From assembly GCF_002154225.1 (NCBI RefSeq), contig NZ_MTSE01000015.1, positions 61,947-125,946 of the forward strand: 64,000 nucleotides of DNA. Reading direction: 5' to 3'. This DNA is from Hymenobacter crusticola. Its GTDB lineage: Bacteria > Bacteroidota > Bacteroidia > Cytophagales > Hymenobacteraceae. The notes under the pieces are model-generated. The model worked only from the letters and a program-made list of their open reading frames with translations. It was not told the DNA's origin and ran no database searches. This document shows positions 1 through 9,213 of the stretch, one piece after another; within the stretch, counting starts at the first letter, position 1, and the number at the start of each line of letters is the position of its first letter. The translations under genes were made by a program, and so were the position numbers.

Positions 1-212
1 TTGGCACCGGCATTATTGCCAATGGCCATCATCGTCTGGACCTCATTTATAAATTGCTCGGGTTCACTCGATAGCTTGCCCGTAAAGCGAGCTGCTACTG
101 GCGCCGAAGCGGGCGCTTGCTTGGCTGCTGGAGACTTGGTTTGTTGCGCCCACGCTGGCGAACCTAGCCCTACTAGCAGCACAAAAACCCATCGAAAAGC
201 CGGATACCTCAT
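1..212 (-). CDS. Secreted protein of unknown function, N-terminal part
   Basis: The reverse strand reads an ATG at 212 and then an open frame that runs off the window edge, so only about 70 residues are visible. They begin with a basic MRYPAFRW segment, a hydrophobic core (VFVLLVGLG) and a probable signal-peptidase site at AWAQ, followed by an Ala/Pro/Lys-rich linker and the start of a folded region (FTGKLSSEPEQFINEVQTMM). The protein is therefore exported, but too little is visible to assign a family. It is divergent from the ModE-type regulator at 619. The opposite-strand frame over the same bases lacks any such organisation, and I treat it as a shadow. Confidence 0.6.
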   Translation of the reverse strand, partial: MRYPAFRWVFVLLVGLGSPAWAQQTKSPAAKQAPASAPVAARFTGKLSSEPEQFINEVQTMMAIGNNAGA

Positions 213-618
213 AGAAATTCTCTCAGACCCTAATAAGACGGCTACAATTTCGTAAAAAAGGGACATACTTTTTTGGGAAAGACCTAAAACCGTGATTCAA
301 CGCCGCCAAAGGCGTTTTCATCTATATAAACCTAGCTAGATATAGAGGTTTTTCTGATTGCAAACTACTATCTAACCTAGCCTAAGTACAAAAACCAGTA
401 TTTTATCACCGCCTTGTGTTACCTTAGCTAAACGTGCTAAGCAGACTGACATTGTGCCCGCCTGCCACCGGAAATTGTTAGCATTTTCCAAGCCAGTATT
501 GCCGCGCCACAACAAGTAAAATAATGGCTTAAACATCGTTTTTAGCCGATATTTAAAGCAAATCTGTACGCCGCCAGCCTTTACCTTGCCGCTTTTTACC
601 CACCTTTAGCCTACTTGC
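213..618. other. Intergenic region between divergent genes
   Basis: This 406-base stretch separates the secreted protein (reading left) from the ModE-type gene (reading right) and must hold both promoters. It is AT-richer than the flanking genes. A small hairpin, AACGCC/GGCGTT followed by TTTT, lies at 299-318. No coding frame and no ModE-box-like palindrome of the kind at 1004 was found in it. Confidence 0.5.
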
Positions 619-978
619 ATGAAAGACATCTTACTTGAAAACCTAGCTTTTTCCCTAAATGGCCGGCTGTGGATCGAAAGCACCGACGACCGTTTTCTAG
701 GCATCGGCCGCCTCGAGCTTCTCGAGAAAATAGAAACCTTTGGTTCTATTTCCAAAGCGGCTCAAGCCATGGGAATGTCATATAAAAAGGCTTGGGACTT
801 AGTTAGTTCCATGAATGGGCAGGTACGTACCCCACTAGTGAGCACTCAAGCCGGCGGCAAGCGCGGAGGCGGAGCAGCACTCACACCCGAAGGCAAACAA
901 ATACTAGAAACATTTCAAGGGATGCAGGCCCGCTTTCGGCAGTTTATGGAGCAAGAAACTGCTCGGCTCTATGAGTAA
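619..978 (+). CDS. ModE-type winged-helix regulator without a molybdate-binding domain
   Basis: This 119-residue protein matches the N-terminal DNA-binding domain of ModE, the molybdate-responsive regulator. The diagnostic stretch GSISKAAQAMGMSYKKAWD (about residues 41-59) is the helix-turn-helix, and the wing carries GGKRGGGAALT followed by a helix ending near residue 115. Classical E. coli ModE has about 260 residues with two C-terminal TOBE/Mop domains that bind molybdate. Those are absent here, so the protein either senses through a partner or is not itself the sensor. It lies upstream of a TonB-dependent receptor, and a perfect ModE-box palindrome sits between the two genes. Family assignment is strong; the ligand is inferred. 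Confidence 0.85.
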   Translation: MKDILLENLAFSLNGRLWIESTDDRFLGIGRLELLEKIETFGSISKAAQAMGMSYKKAWDLVSSMNGQVRTPLVSTQAGGKRGGGAALTPEGKQILETFQGMQARFRQFMEQETARLYE

Positions 979-1003
979 GCGGTAACCTAGCCAGCGCATT
1001 CTG

Positions 1004-1027
1004 CGTTATGTTTGTAAATACATAACG
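1004..1027. promoter_or_regulatory. ModE-box operator in front of the TonB receptor
   Basis: CGTTATGT, eight bases, then ACATAACG: a perfect 8-8-8 inverted repeat. It closely resembles the known ModE operator of Proteobacteria (CGTTATAT...ATATAACG), and the neighbouring gene encodes a ModE-type protein. The left arm runs into TATGTTTG (1007-1014), which matches the Bacteroidota minus-7 promoter consensus TAnnTTTG, so binding here would block transcription. The receptor ATG is at 1290, leaving a leader of roughly 260 bases in which I see no convincing gene. Confidence 0.75.
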
Positions 1028-1289
1028 ATAGTTTCTGCTCTATGCCTAAGGCTACTTGCTGCTGGCCACGTCGGACTGACGTACTTACTGAAGCTGCTCC
1101 GGGATTGCTCAGCGCCCTTAGCCTAGCGTGGACCCGAACTGCCACGACGCAGAATTTGCATGTGAGGCTAGGTCCTTACGCCAGCGCACTTGTGGCCATT
1201 GCTTTGTGGCTCTCACCTAGACGCGAGCTACGAGCCCACAACAAGGATAGTAAGCACTCAACTCTAGCGCTGCTCTAAACCTGCTTTGC

Positions 1290-3938
1290 ATGCCCCCAGT
1301 TTTACGCTTGCTAGGCCGCGTACCCGTGGCTTTTTCGTTGATAAGTGTCCTCGCTACCCATCGGGCAGACGCCCAACGAGCGGCTCCGCAGCGCACACCC
1401 ACTGACTCTGCCCGGACGAAAAATGTGGCGCTTGAGGAAGTAGTGGTGGCGGCGTCGAAAGTGCAGGAAAGCATTTTACAATCGCCGGTGACGGTGGAGA
1501 AGCTGAATGCCCGCGCCCTGCGTCTGACGCCGGCTCCTTCCTTCTTCGACGCCATTGAGCATGTGAAGGGTGTGCAGGTAATCACCCCTAGCCTAGGGTT
1601 TAAAGTGATCAACGCCCGCGGCTTCTCGAATACGACCAACGTCCGCTTTGTGCAGCTCGTAGATGGGCTCGACAATCAAGCACCGCATATTGGCGCCCCC
1701 ATTGGCAATGCTCTAGGTCCGAGTGATTTGGACATTAATACGGTAGAGATTGTGCCAGGAACGGCTGCCGCGCTGTATGGCCTGAATGCCATTAATGGAC
1801 TGGCGAATTTTACCACCAAGAATCCGTTCTCATTTGAGGGCTTGAGCGTGCAGCAGAAAACCGGTCTCAACCATTTCAACGACCAGAGCACCGGCGTTCA
1901 TCCATACTCCGAGACGAGCTTGCGCTACGCCAAGGTACTAGTGGCCAACAAACTAGCTTTTAAAGTAAATACAACGTACCTGCGCGGCTACGACTGGATT
2001 GCGGATAACTACACCGATATCAACCCAAGCGGCAATGCGACTACCGGCTTATTTGGTGATGACAATCCCGCGGGTGACCCAGTAAGCAGCTACGGTAATG
2101 AGTCCTCGAACCGCTCGAACCTGATCCTAGGTGGTAAAACGTACCAAGTAGCGCGCACGGGCTACCGGGAGAAAGACGTGACGGATTACCACTTGCAAAC
2201 CATCAAGACGGATGGGGCGCTGCACTATCGGCTCGCGAACAACACAGAGCTAGCTTACACGTACCGCTTTAGCAGCATCGACAATGTTTATCAACGCTCC
2301 AACCGCTTCCGTCTGGCGGATTACCGCTTGCAGCAGCATGGCTTGTCGCTGATAAGTCCGGTGGTGCAGGTGCGCGCCTACCTCACACGTGAGAACACCG
2401 GCAAAAGCTACAACCTGCGCTCGATGGGCGAGAACCTCGACCGCAGCTATAAAACAGATGCAGTCTGGAACCAGGACTATACCGCCGCCTGGAATGCTGC
2501 CACCCAAGCCGGTCAACCCGTAGCGCAGGCGCACGCCACAGCGCGGGCTGTGGCCGACGCGGGCCGCTTGCAGCCCGGCACGCCGGAGTTTAAAGATCGA
2601 CTGCGGCAGCTACAGGATATCAATGACTGGGACCGGGGCGCAGCGCTGCGGGTGCAATCCGACCTGCTTCATGCGGAAGGTCAGGTGAATATTGGGGAAG
2701 CCTTTCGGCGGCAAGCTAGCCCCAACTTTCCGCAGTGGCTTGACTTGCTGGCCGGTGCCGACCACCGCACCTACGTGGTCGTGCCCGATGGCAACTACTT
2801 CCGCAACCCGAACCCTGGCAAAGACCCGCTCACCGATAACCTAACGTATAGCAAGACGGGTGGCTTCGTGCAGGCAGGTGCGCATTTGTTTGCCGATAAA
2901 ATTCGCCTGACGGCTACGGCGCGGGCCGACAAGAACGACTATTTCAGTATCCGTTTTAATCCGCGCCTGACGGCCGTATACTCGCCTACGCAGCGCCACA
3001 ACTTCCGGCTTAGCTACCAGAGTGGCTACCGCTTTCCTAGCTTGTTTGAAGGCTTTTCCAACGTAAATAGCGGCCAAGTACAACGCGTAGGTGGACTACG
3101 GGTAATGTCGGATGGGGTGTTTGAAAACAGCTATTTGCGCACCAGCATCGATGCCTTTAATGCAGCGGTTACCAGCGACGTGAACACGGGCGGGCTCACA
3201 CGGACGCAGGCTGTTGTGAAGAACCAAGGCAGATTGGTGAAGAACGCCTACACGTACCTCAAGCCAGAGTTCATCAAGTCTGTGGAGCTAGGCTACAAAG
3301 CTGCATTGCTGTCCGATGCTCGTTTGCTGCTCGATATCGACTTCTACTACAACTCGTACCGCGACTTTATTGCGCAAGTGGAAGCTTACGTCCCCATAAG
3401 CAGCACGGGCAATATTCTTACCACGACCGACACAAACCTCAACGCTATTGCTACGGCCCTGAGCGCCCGTGGCAGCCAAAGCCGCTACCGCCTCTGGACG
3501 AACTCCAAGAGCCAAGTACACAACTACGGCGGCAGCGCAGGCCTGCACTACGAGCTAGCTGGCGGTTACCTAGCTGGCGCTACCGCAACGTACGCCCGCC
3601 TCGACCGCACCACCAACGGCGACGGCCTAGAAGATGGCTTCAATACCCCGCGCTGGGCGTACAACCTGAGCCTAGGTAACGAAAAGGCCTACAAGAACTT
3701 CGGCTTCGGGCTGAACTACCGCTGGCAGGCTCGCTATTACTCCCAAACGTTCTTGGTGAATGGCTACGTGCCTGCCTACAGCAACCTCGATGCGCAGCTT
3801 AGCTATGCGCTAACCACGCCTAGCCTCCGCTTCAAACTAGGTGCTACCAACTTGCTCAATCAGTACTACTACTCGTTTTTAGGTGGCCCAAGTATCGGCG
3901 GCCTGTACTATCTGGCCGTGACGTGGGGGATGAGGTGA
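1290..3938 (+). CDS. TonB-dependent outer-membrane receptor, probable ModE target
   Basis: An 882-residue TonB-dependent receptor. A signal peptide ends near ADAQ (about residue 29), followed by a TonB-box-like EEVVVAAS, a plug domain (about 60-170, with ARGF, VRFVQLVDGLDNQ and VEIVPGTAAALYG) and a long beta-barrel ending in an aromatic residue pattern (YYLAVTWGMR). It has no N-terminal carboxypeptidase-like extension, unlike SusC-type receptors. It probably imports a small ligand across the outer membrane using proton-motive energy. The ModE-type gene and ModE box upstream suggest molybdate, tungstate or a chelate of them; that is inference from context. No periplasmic or ABC transport partner is in the window. 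Its last 31 bases overlap the 3' end of the convergent LacI gene. Confidence 0.9.
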   Translation: MPPVLRLLGRVPVAFSLISVLATHRADAQRAAPQRTPTDSARTKNVALEEVVVAASKVQESILQSPVTVEKLNARALRLTPAPSFFDAIEHVKGVQVITPSLGFKVINARGFSNTTNVRFVQLVDGLDNQAPHIGAPIGNALGPSDLDINTVEIVPGTAAALYGLNAINGLANFTTKNPFSFEGLSVQQKTGLNHFNDQSTGVHPYSETSLRYAKVLVANKLAFKVNTTYLRGYDWIADNYTDINPSGNATTGLFGDDNPAGDPVSSYGNESSNRSNLILGGKTYQVARTGYREKDVTDYHLQTIKTDGALHYRLANNTELAYTYRFSSIDNVYQRSNRFRLADYRLQQHGLSLISPVVQVRAYLTRENTGKSYNLRSMGENLDRSYKTDAVWNQDYTAAWNAATQAGQPVAQAHATARAVADAGRLQPGTPEFKDRLRQLQDINDWDRGAALRVQSDLLHAEGQVNIGEAFRRQASPNFPQWLDLLAGADHRTYVVVPDGNYFRNPNPGKDPLTDNLTYSKTGGFVQAGAHLFADKIRLTATARADKNDYFSIRFNPRLTAVYSPTQRHNFRLSYQSGYRFPSLFEGFSNVNSGQVQRVGGLRVMSDGVFENSYLRTSIDAFNAAVTSDVNTGGLTRTQAVVKNQGRLVKNAYTYLKPEFIKSVELGYKAALLSDARLLLDIDFYYNSYRDFIAQVEAYVPISSTGNILTTTDTNLNAIATALSARGSQSRYRLWTNSKSQVHNYGGSAGLHYELAGGYLAGATATYARLDRTTNGDGLEDGFNTPRWAYNLSLGNEKAYKNFGFGLNYRWQARYYSQTFLVNGYVPAYSNLDAQLSYALTTPSLRFKLGATNLLNQYYYSFLGGPSIGGLYYLAVTWGMR

Positions 3939-4963
3939 GGTTGCAAGCGTAGCGACGACTCGCGTATCAGCAACTCAGGCTGCAACACAATGCGGCGCGG
4001 TGAAAACTCGCCCGATTTTTCTTCCAGCATTTCCAGAAAAAGCTTCACCGCCGACTGCCCCATCTGTTCGCACCGTTGGTCGACGGAAGTAATGCGCGGC
4101 TCGGTGAGCGAGGTAAACGTTTCGTTGCTGAAACCTACCAGGGCCATGTCGTGCGGTACCCGTAGCTGACGGGCTTTGAGCACTTGCATAGCCCCGACCG
4201 CCGAGAAATCACTGGCCGAAAACACTGCGTCGGGTGGCACCGCCAAAGCCAGCAGCTTTTCCATGCCTTCTACGCCATCTTCGGTCTTCATATCGCACGT
4301 GAAAATCAGATCGTCCTCAACCGACAAGCCATGTGCCTGCAAGGCATCCTGGTAACCGCGTTGCCGGTTTTTGTAGATGTTTAAGTGCTGAGGACCAGCA
4401 AAATGGGCGATACGCTGGCAGCCTTGCTCGATCAGGTGCGTCACGGCTTGGTACGCCCCTAGGTAGTCATCGATAATAACGGAGCTGACATTGAGGCCTT
4501 CCAGCACCCGATCGAAGAATACCAGCGGAATAGCCCGCTTACTGACTTTTTCAAAGTGTTTAAAATCGTGCGTATTGCGCGCCAAGGACACCAACACTCC
4601 TTCTACTTGGGCGTTTAGCAGCGACTCAATGTTCTTCTTTTCGCTTGCCACGTTCTCATTCGACTGGCAGATCATCACGTTAAAGCCTACTTTGCTAGCC
4701 ACCGTTTCGATGCCGTGCATCACCGATGAGAAGAAATGCCCCTCGATGTGCGGCACCATCACGCCGAGCAAGTTGCTTCGGCCCTTCCGGAGTGCCGCCG
4801 CTAAGTGATTGGGCTGGTAGTTAACTTCTTTCGCTAGCTGCCATACTTTTTTGCGAGTGCTTTCGCTAATGCTCGTGTGGTTATTCAGGGCGCGTGAAAC
4901 CGTCGAAACTGAGATGTTCAGCTTTTTGGCTAGGTCTGCTATTGATGCTCGGTTGGCTGCCAA
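3908..4963 (-). CDS. LacI-family transcriptional regulator of the galactoside locus
   Basis: A 351-residue LacI/GalR-family repressor. The N-terminal helix-turn-helix has the classic SVSTVSRALNNH motif (about residues 18-29) and a hinge helix near NHLAAALRKG. The rest is the periplasmic-binding-protein-like sugar domain (GVMVPHIEGHFFSSVMHGIE, VVFFDR-type strands, SASDFSAVGAMQVLK). The frame opens with TTG at 4963 and I find no nearby in-frame ATG, so the exact start is uncertain by a few residues. It is divergent from the beta-galactosidase, and a perfect CAAACGTTTG palindrome lies between them. By location it probably represses the GH42, symporter and mutarotase genes and itself, with galactose or a galactoside as inducer (inferred). 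Confidence 0.9.
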   Translation of the reverse strand: MAANRASIADLAKKLNISVSTVSRALNNHTSISESTRKKVWQLAKEVNYQPNHLAAALRKGRSNLLGVMVPHIEGHFFSSVMHGIETVASKVGFNVMICQSNENVASEKKNIESLLNAQVEGVLVSLARNTHDFKHFEKVSKRAIPLVFFDRVLEGLNVSSVIIDDYLGAYQAVTHLIEQGCQRIAHFAGPQHLNIYKNRQRGYQDALQAHGLSVEDDLIFTCDMKTEDGVEGMEKLLALAVPPDAVFSASDFSAVGAMQVLKARQLRVPHDMALVGFSNETFTSLTEPRITSVDQRCEQMGQSAVKLFLEMLEEKSGEFSPRRIVLQPELLIRESSLRLQPHLIPHVTAR

Positions 4964-4991
4964 CTGTTTGCGTATTACCGCGCTAAAAGGA

Positions 4992-5001
4992 CAAACGTTT
5001 G
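4992..5001. promoter_or_regulatory. Probable LacI-family operator
   Basis: CAAACGTTTG is a perfect 10-base palindrome with the central CG typical of LacI-family operators. It lies 29 bases upstream of the LacI start and about 170 bases upstream of the beta-galactosidase ATG. Partial matches occur near the other galactose genes: CAAACGT at 9192-9198, upstream of the symporter, and CGTTTGCA at 10686-10693, upstream of the mutarotase. The latter repeats bases 4996-5003 exactly. Confidence 0.55.
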
Positions 5002-5170
5002 CATAAACCTATCAAGGTTTCAGTAGATTTCAAATGGATAGGCTTGCTTTCCCTCCATTCGCCCCAACTTAGTGCCCACAACGGGTATGTCTGGGCAAAG
5101 CTAGCTGACAACCCCACTTTTCCAGCAGTCCAAACCTTCTCATCTACCCTTCGCCCCTGTTCTTTTGCGT

Positions 5171-7303
5171 ATGCTCCATTCTTTCCGTTCTTGGCTGCTG
5201 AGCAGCTTGTTCTTCCTGCTGAGTACTTTTCTGAGCGCTTACGCGCAACCGATTGCATCTAAGGGGAAGGCCGGCGCTCCTATTTTTAAAGATGCCGACA
5301 TGATGACCATCGGCGTATACTACTACCCCGAGGCGTGGCCGGAAACCCAATGGGCCCGCGACTTTGCCAATATGCGTAAGCTCAACTTGGAGTTTGTGCA
5401 CATGGGCGAATTTGCTTGGGGCCTGTATGAGCCGGAGGAAGGCAAATACAACCTCGATTGGCTGGAACGCGCCGTGAACCTAGCTGCCAAAGCCGGGCTG
5501 AAAGTGATTCTTTGCACGCCGAGCGGTGCGCCACCCGTATGGCTCGCCGAAAATCATCCGGAAATCCTGATGGTGGATGCCAACGGGCGCCGCATGCAAC
5601 ATGGCACGCGCGAGCAAGGCAACTGGAGCTCTCCCCTCTTCCGCCAATACGTAGAAAAAATTAACACACAGCTAGCCAAGCGCTTCGGCAAGAACCCTGC
5701 GGTAATAGGCTGGCAGATCGACAACGAACTGAGCCACTACGGCAAGCAGTTTTCGTACGACGACTTCAGCCGGGCTAGGTTTCAGGCGTGGCTCAAGCAG
5801 AAGTACAGCACCATTGACAACCTGAACCGCGACTGGGGCAACGTCTTCTGGTCGCAGCTTTACCAGAACTTCGAGCAAGTTCGGATTCCGAACGAGCAGG
5901 AGTTGGTAGCTACTGCCAACCCGCACGCGCTGTTGGACTTCCAGCGTTGGTTTACAGAGGAAGCGGCTGACTATCTGAGTTTCCAAGCCAACACGCTCCG
6001 CCAGAACAGCCAGAACCAGTGGGTGACCACCAACTTCATGGCCATGCACCGCGACGTGAACCCGAGCCTCAGCAGCCGCAGCCTCGATCTGATTACCTGG
6101 ACCGTGTACCCCGTGCACGGCGACTACGAAAATGGCAACCTAGGTTTTCGGCTGGGTAATGGCGCCGCGCTTGGGTTCATGCACGATTTTGCCCGCACCC
6201 TCAACGGCAACGAAGGCGTGATGGAACTGCAACCGGGGCAGGTGAATTGGGGCGGCATCAACCCGCAGCCCTTGCCCGGCGCCGTGCACATGTGGATTAT
6301 GCATGCCTTTGGGGCAGGTGCGAAGCTTATCTGTTCGTATCGGTACCGGCAGCCGTTGGCCGGCAGTGAGCTATACCACTATGGCTTCGTGGGCACCGAC
6401 GGCGTAACACCGCTTCTCGGTGGCCAGGAGTATAGCCAGGCAATGCAGGAAGTAAATCAGCTACGCAAGCTGCGGAAGGCTAATGCCAAAGAGCCTAGTG
6501 CTTATGCGGCCCGCCGCACGGCTTTCCTCTATAACTTCGACAATCGCTTCGACCTCGACATCCATCCTTCCACAACCCGCTGGAACACGATGGGCCACTT
6601 GCTGCGCTATTACCGGGCCCTCAAGACCCTAGGTTGCCCCGTAGACGTCATCACCGAGGACCGCGACTTTTCGCGCTACAAGTTTCTCGTTGCCCCTGCT
6701 TACCAACTGCTCGATGCGCAACTGGTAACGCGCTGGACGAAGTACGTGCAAGAAGGCGGGCACCTTATACTTACCACCCGTACGGGCCAAAAGGACCGCC
6801 GCGGGCACTTGTGGGAGGGCCCCTGGGCGGCTCCTATCAACGAACTAATTGGCGCCAAGTTCAGCCCGCAAGCCTTCGACCTCTTGCCCGGTGACCATAA
6901 GGGCAATGTGACGGCCCAGGGCAAAACGTATGCGTGGGGCTCCTGGGGCGAAAGCCTGCTGCCAGCACCGGGCACCCAAACCCTAGCTACCTACGCCGAT
7001 CAGTTCTACGCAGGCGCGGCAGCCGTCGTGTCGCGCAAGCTAGGTCGGGGTACCGTGACGTACGTGGGTGTGGAGTCGCTGGAAGGCGATTTGGAGCGCG
7101 ACGTGTTGCGCAGCGTGTATAATGCCGCCAATACGCCGGTTGAGAATTTTGCCGATCAGTTCTTTGTGGAGTGGCGCGATGGGTTTTGGGTGGCTACCAA
7201 CTTCACTTCGCAGAAACAAACGGCCCCGGTACCCGCCAGCGCCAAGATCATTGTTGGCAAAAAGGAAATGGAGCCTGCTGGCGTCACGGTGTGGCAGGAG
7301 TAG
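5171..7303 (+). CDS. Secreted GH42 beta-galactosidase
   Basis: A glycoside hydrolase family 42 enzyme of about 710 residues that should release terminal beta-galactose. A signal peptide (LLSSLFFLLSTFLSAYAQ) directs it out of the cytoplasm, unusual for GH42 enzymes, many of which are intracellular. The TIM barrel starts at TIGVYYYPEAWPETQW. The acid/base glutamate is in GWQIDNELSH (about residue 186), the nucleophile glutamate in GVMELQPGQVNWGG (about 352), and the trimerisation and C-terminal domains follow. I chose ATG 5171; TTG two codons earlier is possible. It is transcribed away from the LacI gene and is followed by a strong terminator. It would feed galactose to the symporter at 7410. 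Confidence 0.92.
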   Translation: MLHSFRSWLLSSLFFLLSTFLSAYAQPIASKGKAGAPIFKDADMMTIGVYYYPEAWPETQWARDFANMRKLNLEFVHMGEFAWGLYEPEEGKYNLDWLERAVNLAAKAGLKVILCTPSGAPPVWLAENHPEILMVDANGRRMQHGTREQGNWSSPLFRQYVEKINTQLAKRFGKNPAVIGWQIDNELSHYGKQFSYDDFSRARFQAWLKQKYSTIDNLNRDWGNVFWSQLYQNFEQVRIPNEQELVATANPHALLDFQRWFTEEAADYLSFQANTLRQNSQNQWVTTNFMAMHRDVNPSLSSRSLDLITWTVYPVHGDYENGNLGFRLGNGAALGFMHDFARTLNGNEGVMELQPGQVNWGGINPQPLPGAVHMWIMHAFGAGAKLICSYRYRQPLAGSELYHYGFVGTDGVTPLLGGQEYSQAMQEVNQLRKLRKANAKEPSAYAARRTAFLYNFDNRFDLDIHPSTTRWNTMGHLLRYYRALKTLGCPVDVITEDRDFSRYKFLVAPAYQLLDAQLVTRWTKYVQEGGHLILTTRTGQKDRRGHLWEGPWAAPINELIGAKFSPQAFDLLPGDHKGNVTAQGKTYAWGSWGESLLPAPGTQTLATYADQFYAGAAAVVSRKLGRGTVTYVGVESLEGDLERDVLRSVYNAANTPVENFADQFFVEWRDGFWVATNFTSQKQTAPVPASAKIIVGKKEMEPAGVTVWQE

Positions 7304-7348
7304 CACGGAACGCGAAGCTCCCGCTTCCTGCTACAAACTATACCTAAT

Positions 7349-7385
7349 AAAAAGCCCCGCCTGCAGAAGCAAGCGGGGCTTTTTT
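7349..7385. terminator. Bidirectional terminator
   Basis: AAAAAGCCCCGC pairs with GCGGGGCTTTTT around a 13-base loop. The stem carries A- and T-runs on both sides, so it can stop both the beta-galactosidase transcript and the convergent symporter transcript. Confidence 0.85.
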
Positions 7386-7409
7386 ATGCGCGTGAAGCGT
7401 AGTATTGGC

Positions 7410-9086
7410 TTACCAGTAGTACGTGTAAAGCGCCGTAACGATAGCTAGCACGACAACCGAACCGATGGTGAAGCTGCGGTTGGTGCGGAACATGCTGCTG
7501 TCGATTTCGAGGCCGTTCGTTCTAACGCCTTGGCTAGCCTGAATGAGGCTAATAACTACCATACCTAGGATACAGAAAACGAACACAAAGCCCATCCGGT
7601 CGAGGAAGGGGATTTCGTACACATCACCAACCTTCACCGAGTAGCCCAGCGGCGCTAGCCACGATAGATTCATCATGAGGGGCAAGAACTTGAGCAGTAC
7701 AGAGAGCAAGAAGCCGCCAACCGTGGCAAACAGGGCAGCGGCTGAGGTAGCTTTCTTCCAGAAAAAGCCCAGGATGAACATGGCAAAAATACCGGGCGAT
7801 ACGAAGCCTGTGTACTCCTGAATATACGTGAAACCGCCTTTCTCAATGCCCAAGTGCGGCGCGAGCAGAATGCCGAGCAGCATGGCTACTACCACCGAGA
7901 TTTTACCCACGGCCACCATCTTCTTCTCCGAAGCGTCCTTGTTCAGCACCTTCTTGTAGATATCGAGGGTGAAAATGGTTGCAATCGAGTTGGCCTTACC
8001 GGCCAATGAGGCTACTACTGCAGCTACTAGTGCAGCAAACGACAAGCCTTTCAAGCCTACTGGTAGGATGTTGAGCAGCACGGGGTAGGCGCGGTCAGGA
8101 GCCACTTGGCCACCTAGCATCATCTCCGAACCGAACACGTTTTGCTTGAAGAGCACGAAAGCGGCGATGCCGGGCAGTACCACAATCACCGGCATCAAAA
8201 TTTTGAGGAAGGCGGCGAAGAGCAAACCACCACGGGCTGTAGGCAAGTCGGCACCTAGGGCGCGCTGCGTAATGTACTGGTTGCAACCCCAATAGTTAAG
8301 GTTTACAATCCAGAGGCCACCGAGCAATACCGTCATCCCCGGCAACTCAACGAAGTTCGGGTTGTTGCGGTCCAGGATCATGTGGAAGTGGTCATTGGCC
8401 TGCGAAGTGAGCAGGTTGAACCCGTTGATAGCACCGGAGGTGCCGTAGTGCTCAGCCACCAGGTTGAGGGCCAAGTACGTGGTAGCTAAGCCACCCAAGA
8501 TGAGAAAGAACACCTGAATAACGTCGGTGAAGCCAATAACCTTCATACCACCCAGCGTGATGATCACGGCGCAGATGGCAAGGCCATAGATGCAGACGTC
8601 AATGTTCAGACCCGAAACGCTACTGGCCGCAATGGCACCTAGGTAAAGGATAGACGTCAGGTTAACAACTACATACAGCGCCAGCCAGAAGATGGCCATA
8701 ATCATGGCCACTGTGCCATTGTAGCGCTGGTGCAGAAACTGCGGCATTGTAAAAATCTTGTTCTTCAGGTACACCGGGATGAAGAACGTGCCCACAATGA
8801 TCAGTGTGATGGCAGCCATCCATTCGTAAGCTGCAATGGCAAGGCCCATCTTGAAGCCAGAACCCGCCATGGCCACAAACTGCTCGGCCGAGATATTGGA
8901 GGCAATCAGCGACGAGCCGATGGCCCACCAGGTCAGAGACCCTTCCGCCAAGAAATAATCCTTGGAATCACCTTCGGCCGTGCCATCATGGCCGGTTTTG
9001 CGCAGGTAAATCCAGATACCGTAACCCGCTACTATAATGAAGTAGATGAAGAATACGATGTAATCAAGAGTCGCGAGTTTATTCAT
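7410..9086 (-). CDS. Na+/sugar symporter, vSGLT-like (probable galactose)
   Basis: A 558-residue sodium:solute symporter with about 14 membrane helices. Segments such as YFLAEGSLTWWAIGSSLIA, NISAEQF, YEWMAAITLIIVG, NLTSILYLG, TDVIQVFFLILGG and NYWGCNQYITQRAL closely follow Vibrio parahaemolyticus vSGLT, the structurally known Na+/galactose symporter. Galactose is therefore the likely substrate, and the adjacent GH42 and mutarotase genes support this. It sits in the inner membrane and brings in sugar released in the periplasm. The gene is downstream of galM on the same strand with a 127-base gap that holds a partial LacI-operator match at 9192. The terminator at 7349 follows its stop. Confidence 0.9.
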   Translation of the reverse strand: MNKLATLDYIVFFIYFIIVAGYGIWIYLRKTGHDGTAEGDSKDYFLAEGSLTWWAIGSSLIASNISAEQFVAMAGSGFKMGLAIAAYEWMAAITLIIVGTFFIPVYLKNKIFTMPQFLHQRYNGTVAMIMAIFWLALYVVVNLTSILYLGAIAASSVSGLNIDVCIYGLAICAVIITLGGMKVIGFTDVIQVFFLILGGLATTYLALNLVAEHYGTSGAINGFNLLTSQANDHFHMILDRNNPNFVELPGMTVLLGGLWIVNLNYWGCNQYITQRALGADLPTARGGLLFAAFLKILMPVIVVLPGIAAFVLFKQNVFGSEMMLGGQVAPDRAYPVLLNILPVGLKGLSFAALVAAVVASLAGKANSIATIFTLDIYKKVLNKDASEKKMVAVGKISVVVAMLLGILLAPHLGIEKGGFTYIQEYTGFVSPGIFAMFILGFFWKKATSAAALFATVGGFLLSVLLKFLPLMMNLSWLAPLGYSVKVGDVYEIPFLDRMGFVFVFCILGMVVISLIQASQGVRTNGLEIDSSMFRTNRSFTIGSVVVLAIVTALYTYYW

Positions 9087-9213
9087 TGAATAAGAGAGCT
9101 ATTAGGGCCGGCTCGCCAACGGCTTAAAGAGGCAAGGAGTGAAGTAGTGGGACAACTTTGCCTAGCCAGCCGCAAGACTAGCAGTGGCAATCAAACGTAG
9201 CCAGTATTGCGTT

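Noticed and set aside
299..318. Small hairpin with T-run upstream of the ModE-type gene
   Set aside because: No plus-strand gene precedes it that it could terminate, and there is no evidence for a small RNA, so it is not listed as a terminator.
1042..1278. A 78-codon plus-strand frame between the ModE box and the TonB receptor
   Set aside because: No family pattern, odd Cys/Trp/Arg content, no clear ribosome-binding site; more likely untranslated leader.
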